Assembly (NCBI RefSeq): GCF_018069625.1
Contig: NZ_CP072941.1
Coordinates: 7,564,001 to 7,628,000, forward strand
Length of the DNA stretch: 64,000 nucleotides
Origin: Streptomyces yatensis
GTDB lineage: Bacteria; Actinomycetota; Actinomycetes; Streptomycetales; Streptomycetaceae
Direction of reading: 5' to 3'
Part shown: positions 50,407 through 63,268 of the stretch, one piece after another
Layout of the letters: each line of letters begins with the position of its first letter
How positions within the stretch are numbered: position 1 is the first letter of the stretch
Notes under the pieces: model-generated
The model's database searches: none
The model's input: only the letters and a program-made list of their open reading frames with translations
What the model was told of the DNA's origin: nothing
Position numbers and translations under genes: made by a program

Positions 50407-51138
50407 GTGACTGCAGCAGCCGTACCCCAGCCCAGGGCCGAGAACGAGCCCTCCGCCCCCGCCGCGCGCGGCCGCCGAAGCAGCCTTGCCATCGCCCTGC
50501 TCGCCGGTGCGCTCGGCGCCGCCCTCGTCCTGCTGGCCACCAGCCGCAAGTGGGCCGAGGGCACCGCCTCCGTCGCCCAGGGCTCTCTCCCGCAGAGTGC
50601 CAACGGCGATGACATCACCGGGCTGCCCGGCGCGCTGGCGATCGTCGGCCTCGCCGCGCTGGTCGCGATCTTCGCCGTGCGCCGCCTGGGCCGTGGCGCC
50701 GTCTCGGCGCTGCTCGCCCTCAGCGGCGCGGGCATCGTCGTCAGCTCGGCCCTCGGCGCGACCGACAAGGCCGCGCTGGAGGAGAAGGCGTCCAAGGTGA
50801 GCGGTCTGACCCACAGCCCCATCCACGACGTGGCGTACACCCCCTGGCCGTGGGTCGCCGCGGCCGGCGGCGTGCTGCTGCTGCTCGCGGGCGTGCTCGC
50901 CCTGGGCTACGGCCGCCACTGGCCGGCCATGTCCGGGCGGTACGAGCGCGCGGGCACCGCGGGCGCCGCGGGCCGGGCCCGCCCCCGGCGCGGTGGCCCC
51001 GCCCCCGACCCGGACCGCCCCGAGGAGCTGTGGAAGGCCCTGGACCGGGGCGAGGACCCGACCCAGGCCCCGGCCCCGACCCAGGACCAGGACCAGGCCC
51101 CGACCCAGGCCCGGCAGGACGCCGAGCGGGGCGCCTAG
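50407..51138 (+). CDS. Trp-biosynthesis-associated membrane protein (TIGR02234-type)
   Basis: 243 residues with four membrane segments (SLAIALLAGALGAALVLLA, GALAIVGLAALVAIFAV, AVSALLALSGAGIVVSSAL, WVAAAGGVLLLLAGVLAL) and a Gln/Asp/Pro-rich tail with TQAPAPTQDQDQAPTQ repeats. Position between trpE and trpC and the layout fit the TIGR02234 family; function unknown. GTG 50407 (VTAAAVPQ) is preferred to GTG 50398, although neither has a free ribosome site. Confidence 0.85.
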   Translation: MTAAAVPQPRAENEPSAPAARGRRSSLAIALLAGALGAALVLLATSRKWAEGTASVAQGSLPQSANGDDITGLPGALAIVGLAALVAIFAVRRLGRGAVSALLALSGAGIVVSSALGATDKAALEEKASKVSGLTHSPIHDVAYTPWPWVAAAGGVLLLLAGVLALGYGRHWPAMSGRYERAGTAGAAGRARPRRGGPAPDPDRPEELWKALDRGEDPTQAPAPTQDQDQAPTQARQDAERGA

Positions 51139-51181
51139 GCGGCCTCGATGAAGTCCGGTGCGGTTCGGGCGTGCCCCGGAG

Positions 51182-51246
51182 GGGCGCGGGGCTGTGTCGA
51201 TATGCGGCTCCGCCGCGTGGGACCAGCCACGACACAGCCGCGGATG
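51182..51246. repeat. Second dispersed Streptomyces-type structured repeat
   Basis: Outer arms GGCTGTGTCG (51190-51199) and CGACACAGCC (51230-51239) enclose GCGGCTCCGCCGC. CGATATGCGGCTCCGCCGCG (51198-51217) is nearly identical to 24851-24870. Lies in the 288 bases between two same-direction genes, where no ORF is supported. Confidence 0.75.
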
Positions 51247-51426
51247 AACGACCGCACCTCGTGGCACTCCCCGCGGAGCGCCTAGCGGCTTCTTCGCGCC
51301 CCCGTCCCGTCCCGGACCGCAAGGCCCACCCCCGCTCAAGGGCATTTCGCGCGTCGGGGACAATGGCCTGGGAGCGTTCGCCCCCGAGCGCCCGGACCAG
51401 GCGCAGTACAGCTACGAGGAGAATTC

Positions 51427-51681
51427 ATGGCGGGTCACAACCACGGACACACCCCGGCCGCCTGGACCGGTGTCACCATCGCCTTCATCGGCTTCTGCGT
51501 CGCCGGCGCGTTCACCGTGGCGGCCAACCCGCTCGGCTTCTGGGCCGGCATGGTGATCATCGCCCTCGGCGGTGTCGTCGGCGCGGCGATGCGCGCGGCC
51601 GGGCTGGGCCTGCCCAAGGAGCAGCACTCGCTCCCGCAGCCCAAGCCCACGGCGCAGGCGCAGGCTCAGACCCAGCAGTGA
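51427..51681 (+). CDS. HGxxPAAW-family small membrane protein
   Basis: 84 residues starting MAGHNHGHTPAAWTGV, which contains the HGxxPAAW motif, followed by two membrane helices (TIAFIGFCVAGAFTVAA, FWAGMVIIALGGVVGAAM) and a Gln/Pro-rich tail. ATG 51427 has GAGGAG upstream. Usual member of the Streptomyces trp region; function unknown. Confidence 0.88.
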   Translation: MAGHNHGHTPAAWTGVTIAFIGFCVAGAFTVAANPLGFWAGMVIIALGGVVGAAMRAAGLGLPKEQHSLPQPKPTAQAQAQTQQ

Positions 51682-51798
51682 GCCCGGGCGCGGCCCGGGG
51701 CCGCGCCCGCCTCCACCGCGCTCGGCACTGAGCCGTACGGAGGCCGACGCACCGGCCCTGAGCTGCGCCTTCGTGGATCCCGGGGGAGACTTGGCGGT

Positions 51799-52209
51799 GT
51801 GACCGAACCACCGCCGACCGCCCCGGCCCCCGTGGCGCGGCGTCTCGCGGCACCTTTCGGGGTGCTCGCGGGCGTTCTCGCCGCCTTCGGCTACGTCGGC
51901 GTCGTCGACCCCCGGGAGCCCGGTCACTACCCCGTCTGCCCGCTGCTGCGGTTCACCGGGCTGTACTGCCCCGGCTGCGGCGGGCTGCGCGGCGCCCACG
52001 CCCTGGCCCACGGCGACCTGGTGGCCGCGCTGCGTGACAACGCCCTGGCCGTCGGCTGTTACGCGCTCTTCGCCGTCTGCTGGGCGGTGTGGTGTGTGCG
52101 CGGACGGTTCCCGGCGGCGCGGCCGTGGCACGCGGGGGCGCTCGGCGCGGTGGCCCTGGTCTTCACGATCGTCCGGAATTTCCCGTTCGGGGGACTACTG
52201 GCGCCGTGA
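51799..52209 (+). CDS. DUF2752 membrane protein
   Basis: 136 residues. The DUF2752 signature is TGLYCPGCGGLRGAHALAHG, between membrane segments LAAPFGVLAGVLAAFGYVG and AVGCYALFAVCWAVW. GTG 51799. Function unknown; sits just upstream of trpC. Confidence 0.88.
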   Translation: MTEPPPTAPAPVARRLAAPFGVLAGVLAAFGYVGVVDPREPGHYPVCPLLRFTGLYCPGCGGLRGAHALAHGDLVAALRDNALAVGCYALFAVCWAVWCVRGRFPAARPWHAGALGAVALVFTIVRNFPFGGLLAP

Positions 52210-52369
52210 CCGCTGTTGTGTATGTGCATGTGGGGGCCGACCGCGTCAACCGGATGCGAGACCTCGGCCCTGTGGCGGCTACCATCGCAGTGCCAGGTGA
52301 GGCGGTATGCCGCCGCACCCGGCGGATTCAAAGCCAGCTTCATCCCCGTCACGGAAGGGGGCCCGCTCG

Positions 52370-53179
52370 ATGAGTGTGCTCGACGAGATCATCGACGGAG
52401 TCCGTGCCGACCTCACGGAGCGGCAGGCGCGCGTCACCCTCGACGAGCTCAAGGAGCGGGCGGCCAAGGCCCGGCCGGCGAAGGACGGTGTCGCGGCGCT
52501 CAAGGGCGACAGCGTCAAGGTGATCTGCGAGGTCAAGCGGTCCAGCCCGTCCAAGGGCGCGCTCGCCGCGATCGCCGACCCCGCGGGGCTCGCCGCCGAC
52601 TACGAGGCGGGCGGCGCGTCCGTCATCAGCGTGCTGACCGAGCAGCGGCGCTTCGGCGGTTCGCTGGCCGACCTGGAGGCCGTAAGGGCCAAGGTCGACA
52701 TTCCGGTGCTCCGTAAGGACTTCATCGTCACCTCCTACCAGCTGTGGGAGGCGCGGGCGTACGGCGCCGACGTCATCCTGCTGATCGTCTCCGCGCTGGA
52801 GCAGGAGGCGCTGGTCTCGCTCATCGAGCGGGCCGTGTCGATCGGGCTGACGCCGCTGGTCGAGGTGCACGACGAGGACGAGGTCGTCCGGGCGGTCGAC
52901 GCCGGGGCCCGGGTGATCGGCGTCAACGCGCGCGACCTCAAGACCCTCCAGGTGGACCGCTCCACCTTCGCCCGGGTCGCACCGGAGATCCCGGACCACA
53001 TCGTCAAGATCGCGGAGTCGGGGGTGCGTGGTCCGCACGACCTGATCGCCTACGCGAACGACGGCGCGGACGCGGTGCTGGTCGGCGAGTCCCTGGTGAC
53101 CGGGCGCGACCCCAAGGCCGCGGTGGCCGATCTGGTGGCGGCGGGCGCCCACCCGGCGCTGCGCCACGGCCGGGACTGA
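52370..53179 (+). CDS. trpC: Indole-3-glycerol-phosphate synthase
   Basis: 269 residues, a single-function (beta/alpha)8 TrpC. Active-site blocks: [49 protein letters not shown] and IAESGV. ATG 52370 has GGAAGGGGG upstream. Closes the indole ring for TrpBA; TrpF activity before it comes from PriA. Confidence 0.98.
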   Translation: MSVLDEIIDGVRADLTERQARVTLDELKERAAKARPAKDGVAALKGDSVKVICEVKRSSPSKGALAAIADPAGLAADYEAGGASVISVLTEQRRFGGSLADLEAVRAKVDIPVLRKDFIVTSYQLWEARAYGADVILLIVSALEQEALVSLIERAVSIGLTPLVEVHDEDEVVRAVDAGARVIGVNARDLKTLQVDRSTFARVAPEIPDHIVKIAESGVRGPHDLIAYANDGADAVLVGESLVTGRDPKAAVADLVAAGAHPALRHGRD

Positions 53180-53199
53180 CGGGACGGGACCGGCGGACC

Positions 53200-53352
53200 A
53201 TGGAGACGTACGCGCGCCTGGCCCGGGGCTGTCGGCCCCGGGGCTGCCGCGCGCCCGCGCGGCGGGTGCGGGGGCGGCGCGTGCGCTACCACATCGGATG
53301 TGAGCCGGGGCAGATCAACGGGCGGCGATGGCGTCGGACGGCAACGCGCTGA
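53200..53352 (+). CDS. trpM: TrpM-type small basic modulator of tryptophan biosynthesis
   Basis: 50 residues beginning METYARLARGCRPRGCRAPA and ending GQINGRRWRRTATR; strongly basic, with three cysteines, in the 290-base gap between trpC and trpB. This position and the ARGCRPRGCRAP/RRVRYHIGCEPG composition match trpM, described in S. coelicolor as a modulator of tryptophan production and differentiation. The longer frame through trpC is a shadow; ATG 53200 lies 20 bases after the trpC stop with GGGAC/CGG but no strong ribosome site. Confidence 0.75.
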   Translation: METYARLARGCRPRGCRAPARRVRGRRVRYHIGCEPGQINGRRWRRTATR

Positions 53353-53469
53353 GCGTGCGCCGCAGGCCGTAGCCGTGGGCCGTACCGGAGGCTTTCCGCC
53401 CGGTGGGCCATGGCTCTTCCACCCATCACATCCGTTGCGGGGCGCTGCCCCGATCGAGGAGTACCACCC

Positions 53470-54717
53470 ATGTCCTCTGATTTCTTCATCCCCGACCCGG
53501 AGGGTCGAGTGCCCAGCGCCGAGGGCTATTTCGGCCCCTTCGGCGGCAAGTTCATCCCCGAGGCGCTGGTCGCAGCCGTCGACGAGGTCGCGGCCGAGTA
53601 CGAGAAGGCCAAGACGGACCCCGCCTTCGCGGCCGAGCTCGAGGATCTGCTGGTCAACTACACCGGCCGGCCCAGTGCGCTGACCGAGGTGCGGCGGTTC
53701 GCCGAGCACGCCGGGGGCGCCCGGGTCTTCCTCAAGCGGGAGGACCTCAACCACACCGGCTCCCACAAGATCAACAACGTGCTGGGGCAGGCCCTGCTCA
53801 CCAAGCGCATGGGCAAGTCCCGCGTCATCGCCGAGACCGGCGCCGGTCAGCACGGCGTGGCCACGGCCACCGCATGCGCGCTGTTCGGGCTCGAATGCAC
53901 CATCTACATGGGCGAGGTCGACACCCAGCGGCAGGCGCTCAATGTGGCGCGGATGCGGATGCTGGGCGCCGAGGTCATCTCGGTGACGTCCGGCAGCCGC
54001 ACCCTGAAGGACGCCATCAACGAGGCGTTCCGGGACTGGGTCGCCAATGTGGACCGCACCCACTACCTCTTCGGCACGGTGGCCGGCCCGCACCCCTTCC
54101 CGGCGCTGGTGCGCGACTTCCACCGGGTGATCGGCGTGGAGGCGCGGCGGCAGATCCTGGAGCGGACCGGGCGGCTGCCGGACGCGGTCGCGGCCTGTGT
54201 GGGCGGCGGATCCAACGCGATCGGGCTGTTCCACGCCTTCCTGCCGGACGAGAGCGTGCGCATCGTCGGCTTCGAGCCCGCCGGACACGGTGTGGAGACC
54301 GGGGAGCACGCGGCCACCCTGAGCCAGGGCGAGCCCGGGATCCTGCACGGCTCCCGGTCGTTCGTGCTGCAGGACGAGGACGGCCAGATCACCGAGCCGT
54401 ACTCGATCTCGGCCGGTCTGGACTATCCCGGCGTCGGGCCGGAGCACGCGTATCTGAAGGACATCGGCCGCGCCGAGTACCGGGCGGTCACCGACGACGA
54501 GGCGATGCGGGCGCTGCGGCTGCTCTCGGAGACCGAGGGCATCATCCCGGCGATCGAGAGCGCCCACGCGCTGGCAGGCGCCCTGGACCTCGGCCGTGAG
54601 CTGGGGAGCGAGGGCCTGGTGCTGGTCAACCTCTCCGGGCGCGGCGACAAGGACATGGACACGGCGGCTCGGTACTTCGGGCTCTACGACCAGCAGAGCG
54701 ACCAGGGAGCGAAGTGA
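53470..54717 (+). CDS. trpB: Tryptophan synthase beta chain
   Basis: 415 residues. PLP lysine in [17 protein letters not shown]-phosphate loop [12 protein letters not shown], and [15 protein letters not shown], all as in TrpB1. Converts indole and serine to tryptophan. ATG 53470 is preceded by GAGGAG; the in-frame upstream start at 53410 is not needed. Its TGA overlaps the trpA ATG (TGATG). Confidence 0.98.
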   Translation: MSSDFFIPDPEGRVPSAEGYFGPFGGKFIPEALVAAVDEVAAEYEKAKTDPAFAAELEDLLVNYTGRPSALTEVRRFAEHAGGARVFLKREDLNHTGSHKINNVLGQALLTKRMGKSRVIAETGAGQHGVATATACALFGLECTIYMGEVDTQRQALNVARMRMLGAEVISVTSGSRTLKDAINEAFRDWVANVDRTHYLFGTVAGPHPFPALVRDFHRVIGVEARRQILERTGRLPDAVAACVGGGSNAIGLFHAFLPDESVRIVGFEPAGHGVETGEHAATLSQGEPGILHGSRSFVLQDEDGQITEPYSISAGLDYPGVGPEHAYLKDIGRAEYRAVTDDEAMRALRLLSETEGIIPAIESAHALAGALDLGRELGSEGLVLVNLSGRGDKDMDTAARYFGLYDQQSDQGAK

Positions 54718-55535
54718 TGGCCGGGAATCTGGAGCTGCTGGGATCCGTCCTGGCGGCCGCGAAGGACGAGGGGCGCGCCGCGCTCGTCGGCTATCTGCCC
54801 GCCGGTTTCCCCTCCATCGACGGCGGGGTGGACGCGATGACCGCCATGATCGAGGGCGGCTGCGACATCGTCGAGGTCGGGCTGCCGCACAGCGATCCGG
54901 TGCTCGACGGGCCGGTGATCCAGACCGCCGACGACATCGCGCTGCGCGGCGGGGTCAAGATCCGCGACGTGATCCGCACGGTGGGGGAGGTGCACGCCCG
55001 GACGGGCGCCCCGATCCTGTGCATGACGTACTGGAACCCGGTGGACCGGTACGGCGTCGAGCGGTTCGCCGCCGATCTCGCCGAGGCCGGCGGCGCGGGC
55101 TGCATCCTGCCCGATCTGCCGGTCCAGGAGTCGGAGATCTGGCGGAAGGCCGCCGAGCAGCACGGTCTGGCGACCGTGTTCGTGGTCGCGCCCAGCAGCC
55201 GTGATGAGCGGCTGGCGAAGATCACGGCGGCGGGCAGCGGTTTCGTCTACGCGGCGTCCCTGATGGGCGTCACCGGAACGAGGGAATCGGTGGGCCAGGA
55301 GGCGCGCGAGCTGGTGGAGCGCACCCGCGGCACCACCACGCTCCCGGTCTGCGTGGGGCTCGGCGTCTCCAACGCCACCCAGGCGGCCGAGGTGGCGGCG
55401 TTCGCCGACGGGGTCATCGTGGGCTCGGCCTTCGTCAAGCGGCTGCTGGACGCCGAGGGCGACACCGAGGCCGGTCTGGCGGGGCTGCGCGAGCTCGCGG
55501 GTGAGCTGGCGGAAGGCGTGCGCGCCGCCCGCTAG
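54717..55535 (+). CDS. trpA: Tryptophan synthase alpha chain
   Basis: 272 residues, (beta/alpha)8. Catalytic Glu in DIVEVGLPHSDPVLDGP and the Asp in GYLPAGFPSIDG. Overlaps trpB at TGATG; GTG 54714 one codon earlier is possible, but GGGAG is spaced better for ATG 54717. Releases indole to TrpB. Confidence 0.98.
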   Translation: MAGNLELLGSVLAAAKDEGRAALVGYLPAGFPSIDGGVDAMTAMIEGGCDIVEVGLPHSDPVLDGPVIQTADDIALRGGVKIRDVIRTVGEVHARTGAPILCMTYWNPVDRYGVERFAADLAEAGGAGCILPDLPVQESEIWRKAAEQHGLATVFVVAPSSRDERLAKITAAGSGFVYAASLMGVTGTRESVGQEARELVERTRGTTTLPVCVGLGVSNATQAAEVAAFADGVIVGSAFVKRLLDAEGDTEAGLAGLRELAGELAEGVRAAR

Positions 55536-55572
55536 CGACTCGCCCGTTGGAGGGTCGCTCGTTAGAGGGAAG

Positions 55573-55612
55573 AACGGGGCGGAGGAGCTCGGCGGTGCTC
55601 CTCCGCCTCGTT
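55573..55612 (+). terminator. Hairpin after trpA
   Basis: Arms 55573-55588 and 55597-55612 pair over 16 positions with one G-U around TCGGCGGT, 37 bases past trpA and ten before the next start. It has no U run, so it may instead slow or regulate entry into the next gene. Confidence 0.65.
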
Positions 55613-55621
55613 GGCGAGGGC

Positions 55622-56449
55622 GTGAGCCAGAGAAACCGTGAGGGAAAGCGCGGCGCCCGAGAGCGCCTGAGGGAACAGCGCGAGCGGGAGCGGTCGCGTG
55701 CGAAGCGGAAGCGGACGCTGAGCGTCCTGGGGGCGGTGGTGGCCGTCCTCGCCGGGGCCGTGGGGGTCGGCATGGTCGCCTCCAGGAGCGAAGACGACTC
55801 GGGCAAGTCGGGCAGCTCCGTGGTGCCACCGCGCGGAGCGGTCGGCAAGGGGCGCCTGGTGATCCCCTCGGGGAGGGTGGACAAGGCGGGGAAGGCCGGG
55901 CAGGCGGACAAGGCCGGGAAGCCGGCCCCGGTAACCCTGACGGTGTACGAGGACTTCCGGTGCCCCGGGTGCAAGCAGTTCGAGGACGTCTTCCGCAAGA
56001 CCGTCCACGAGCTGCAGGACCAGGGCCGGATGAAGGTCGAGTACCACCTGGTGACGATCATCGACGGAAACCTCGGCGGCACCGGTTCGGTCCGCGCGGC
56101 GAACGCCGCGGCCTGCGCCCAGGACCGGGACGCCGGGAAGTTCCGGGCGTACCACGATGTGCTCTACCGCCATCAGCCCCCGGAGACCCGGGACAGCTAC
56201 GCGAAGAACGCCCGGCTGATCAAGCTCGCGGACCAGGTCCCCGGGCTGGTCACCGCCGCCTTCCGGAAGTGTGTCGAGGAGGGCCGGCACGACGCCTGGG
56301 TGCGCAAGTCCAACGATGTCTTCGCCCACTCCGGCTATGCCTCCACGCCGACCGTGCTGCTGGGCGGGAAGTCCGTGTACGGCGACCCCGACAAGCCGCT
56401 GAGCCCCAACAAGCTGAAGCGCATGGTCCTCGCGGCGGCCCGGGACTGA
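55622..56449 (+). CDS. Membrane-anchored DsbA-like thioredoxin-fold protein (CPGC)
   Basis: 275 residues from GTG 55622 (VSQRNREGKRG). An Arg/Glu-rich helix (ARERLREQRERERSRAKRKR) comes before one membrane segment (VLGAVVAVLAGAVGVGMVA), a Lys/Ala/Gly linker, and a DsbA-like domain with active site CPGC in YEDFRCPGCKQFED and cis-Pro loop GYASTPTV. Third relative in the window of the proteins at 11039 and 12679. Lies between trpA and lgt, as I recall for Streptomyces. Confidence 0.88.
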   Translation: MSQRNREGKRGARERLREQRERERSRAKRKRTLSVLGAVVAVLAGAVGVGMVASRSEDDSGKSGSSVVPPRGAVGKGRLVIPSGRVDKAGKAGQADKAGKPAPVTLTVYEDFRCPGCKQFEDVFRKTVHELQDQGRMKVEYHLVTIIDGNLGGTGSVRAANAAACAQDRDAGKFRAYHDVLYRHQPPETRDSYAKNARLIKLADQVPGLVTAAFRKCVEEGRHDAWVRKSNDVFAHSGYASTPTVLLGGKSVYGDPDKPLSPNKLKRMVLAAARD

Positions 56450-56519
56450 TCCTTGTTACGCAGCCGTTGCCGGGTGGGTTGCCGCATCTCCCGCCCGGCA
56501 CGGTAGCGTCGGTCCTGTC

Positions 56520-57482
56520 ATGGACCTCCTCGCTTACATCCCCAGCCCGTCGTCCGGCGTGATCTATCTCGGTCCGGTCCCGCTGCGCGGCTATGCCTTC
56601 TGCATCATCATCGGCGTCTTCGTCGCGGTCTGGCTCGGCGGGCGGCGCTGGGTCGCCCGGGGCGGCCGCGTCGGCACCGTTGCCGACATCGCCGTCTGGG
56701 CGGTGCCCTTCGGCCTGGTCGGAGGCCGCCTCTACCACGTCATCACCGATTACGAGCTGTACTTCACCGACGGCCGTGACTGGGTGGACGCGTTCAAGAT
56801 CTGGCAGGGCGGCCTGGGGATCTGGGGGGCCATCGCGCTGGGCGCGCTGGGCGCCTGGATCGGCTGCCGCCGCCGGGGCATCCCCCTTCCGGCCTACGCG
56901 GACGCCATCGCGCCCGGCATCGCCTTCGCCCAGGCGATCGGCCGCTGGGGCAACTGGTTCAACCAGGAGCTGTACGGCAGGGAGACCACCCTGCCGTGGG
57001 CGCTGAAGATCGACGGCGACGCCGACGCGGGCCGGGTGGCCGGCACCTACCACCCGACCTTCCTGTACGAGTCGCTGTGGTGCATCGGCGTGGCCCTCCT
57101 GGTGATCTGGGCGGACCGCCGCTTCAAGCTGGGGCATGGCCGTGCGTTCGCTCTCTACGTCGCGTCGTACACCGTCGGCCGCTTCTGGATCGAGTACCTC
57201 CGGGTGGACGACGCCCACCATGTGCTCGGGCTGCGGCTCAACAACTGGACGTCCGTCGTGGTCTTCCTGGCCGCGGTGGCCTATCTGGTGATCTCCGCGA
57301 AGAAGTCCCCCGGCCGCGAGGAGATCGTCGAGCCCGCCGCGGTCGAGGACGGCGCGGACGCGAGCGGCGGACCGGCCCCGGCCACCGCCACCGAGACGGG
57401 CGACGGCGCTCCGGCCGGGAGCGGCGGCGCGGAGGAGACCGGTGCGGTGGCCGCCGAGGCGGAGCCCTCCAAGAAACCCTGA
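56520..57482 (+). CDS. lgt: Prolipoprotein diacylglyceryl transferase
   Basis: 320 residues; adds diacylglycerol to the lipobox Cys, before LspA cleavage. Seven membrane segments; the signature is AIGRWGNWFNQELYGRE, with the essential GGLxxWG-like IWQGGLGIWGA and HPTFLYESLW. The C-terminal ~55 residues are a Glu/Ala/Gly-rich cytoplasmic tail. ATG 56520. Confidence 0.97.
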   Translation: MDLLAYIPSPSSGVIYLGPVPLRGYAFCIIIGVFVAVWLGGRRWVARGGRVGTVADIAVWAVPFGLVGGRLYHVITDYELYFTDGRDWVDAFKIWQGGLGIWGAIALGALGAWIGCRRRGIPLPAYADAIAPGIAFAQAIGRWGNWFNQELYGRETTLPWALKIDGDADAGRVAGTYHPTFLYESLWCIGVALLVIWADRRFKLGHGRAFALYVASYTVGRFWIEYLRVDDAHHVLGLRLNNWTSVVVFLAAVAYLVISAKKSPGREEIVEPAAVEDGADASGGPAPATATETGDGAPAGSGGAEETGAVAAEAEPSKKP

Positions 57483-57518
57483 CGCGCGCGCCGCGTCGCG
57501 TCCCACAGGACGTCCAAT

Positions 57519-57554
57519 AGGCCGCCGGACCCCTCGGGGTTTCGGCGGCCTCTT
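57519..57554 (+). terminator. Terminator after lgt
   Basis: AGGCCGCCG (57519-57527) pairs with CGGCGGCCT (57543-57551), with ACCCC/GGGGT pairing inside, followed by CTTT. Confidence 0.85.
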
Positions 57555-57684
57555 TACGTTTCCGCAGGTCAGCGAGGTAAGTTCGGCCTTCCTTGCTGGC
57601 GGAGCGGGGTAACTCGTGCGTACCTTCGAACCATTGGGGTGAGGCCGCATCGCCACACCCTTCTCGAAGGGAGCACATCTTCAT

Positions 57685-58416
57685 ATGTCCGTCATCGATG
57701 CCGCTGAGCCGCCGCACATCGCCCACCGCGACAACCACACCCACCGTGATGTGACCGGCGGCTGGCTGCGCCCCGCCGTCTTCGGAGCCATGGACGGACT
57801 GGTCTCCAACCTCGCGCTGATGACCGGCGTGGCCGGCGGCGCCGTGGACCGGCAGACCATCGTGATCACCGGTCTTGCGGGCCTCGCGGCCGGTGCCTTC
57901 TCCATGGCCGCCGGTGAGTACACCTCCGTTGCCTCCCAGCGCGAGCTGGTCCAGGCCGAGCTGGAGGTGGAGCGGCGCGAGCTGCGCAAGCACCCGCTGG
58001 ACGAGCTGGAGGAGCTGGCGGCGCTCTACGTGTCGCGCGGTGTGGAGCCGGCGCTGGCCCGTGAGGTGGCCGAGCAGCTCTCCCGCGACCCCGAGCAGGC
58101 GCTGGAGATACACGCCCGCGAGGAGCTGGGCGTGGATCCGGACGATCTGCCCTCACCGCTGGTCGCGGCGGTCTCCTCGTTCGGCTCCTTCGCGCTGGGC
58201 GCGCTGCTGCCGGTGCTGCCGTATCTGCTGGGCGCCACGGCGCTGTGGCCGGCCGTGGTGCTGGCGCTGATCGGGCTCTTCGGCTGCGGTGCGGCGGTGG
58301 CGCGGGTGACGGCCCGTTCCTGGTGGTACAGCGGGTTGCGGCAGCTGGCGCTGGGCGGCGCGGCGGCGGGTGTGACCTATGCCCTCGGCGTTTTGTTCGG
58401 AACGGCCGTAGGATGA
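57685..58416 (+). CDS. VIT1/CCC1-family iron/manganese transporter
   Basis: 243 residues. Membrane helices GWLRPAVFGAMDGLVSNLAL, IVITGLAGLAAGAFSMAAGE with the conserved AAGEYTSVASQ, a soluble Glu-rich metal-binding domain (ELEVERRELRKHPLDELEEL, REELGVDPDDL), and two or three C-terminal helices. VIT proteins move Fe2+ or Mn2+ out of the cytosol. The N-terminus is His-rich (HIAHRDNHTHRD). ATG 57685 has GAAGGGAG upstream. Confidence 0.93.
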   Translation: MSVIDAAEPPHIAHRDNHTHRDVTGGWLRPAVFGAMDGLVSNLALMTGVAGGAVDRQTIVITGLAGLAAGAFSMAAGEYTSVASQRELVQAELEVERRELRKHPLDELEELAALYVSRGVEPALAREVAEQLSRDPEQALEIHAREELGVDPDDLPSPLVAAVSSFGSFALGALLPVLPYLLGATALWPAVVLALIGLFGCGAAVARVTARSWWYSGLRQLALGGAAAGVTYALGVLFGTAVG

Positions 58417-58717
58417 CAGGCATACGGTGAGCCGCATAACTACGCCGTTACTCCTCGGTTTCGAATCTTTTGCGGGCGGGCATAAGCCGGAAGCGCTTGG
58501 GCAGAGTCGCCCGGTCCGCGCTATGGCGACGCTGGTCGCCCCATCCACTACTGCCCGTATTGCCTGATATCGCCGCACCCCTGGGGTGTCCGCATGATGG
58601 AACGGAATTCCCGCTTCCCGAGATTCGACCCATCATGTAACCTGCACGAAATTCTCGCGGAGGGCCAACGTCGTCCCTCGGCACACGCAAAATGCCATGA
58701 CGACGACGGGAGAGCCG
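58417..58717. other. gltB upstream region with a GlnR-type half-box
   Basis: 301 bases without a gene. At 58637-58652 GTAAC-n6-GAAAT matches one half of the actinobacterial GlnR box (GTnAC-n6-GAAAC), 65 bases before the gltB start. The second half is not recognisable. Confidence 0.45.

Positions 58718-63260
<4,543 letters not shown>

Positions 63261-63268
<8 letters not shown>

Noticed and set aside
52216..52370. Possible leader peptide MCMCMWGPT before trpC
   Set aside because: Only isolated Trp codons and no competing hairpins were recognised; more likely chance.
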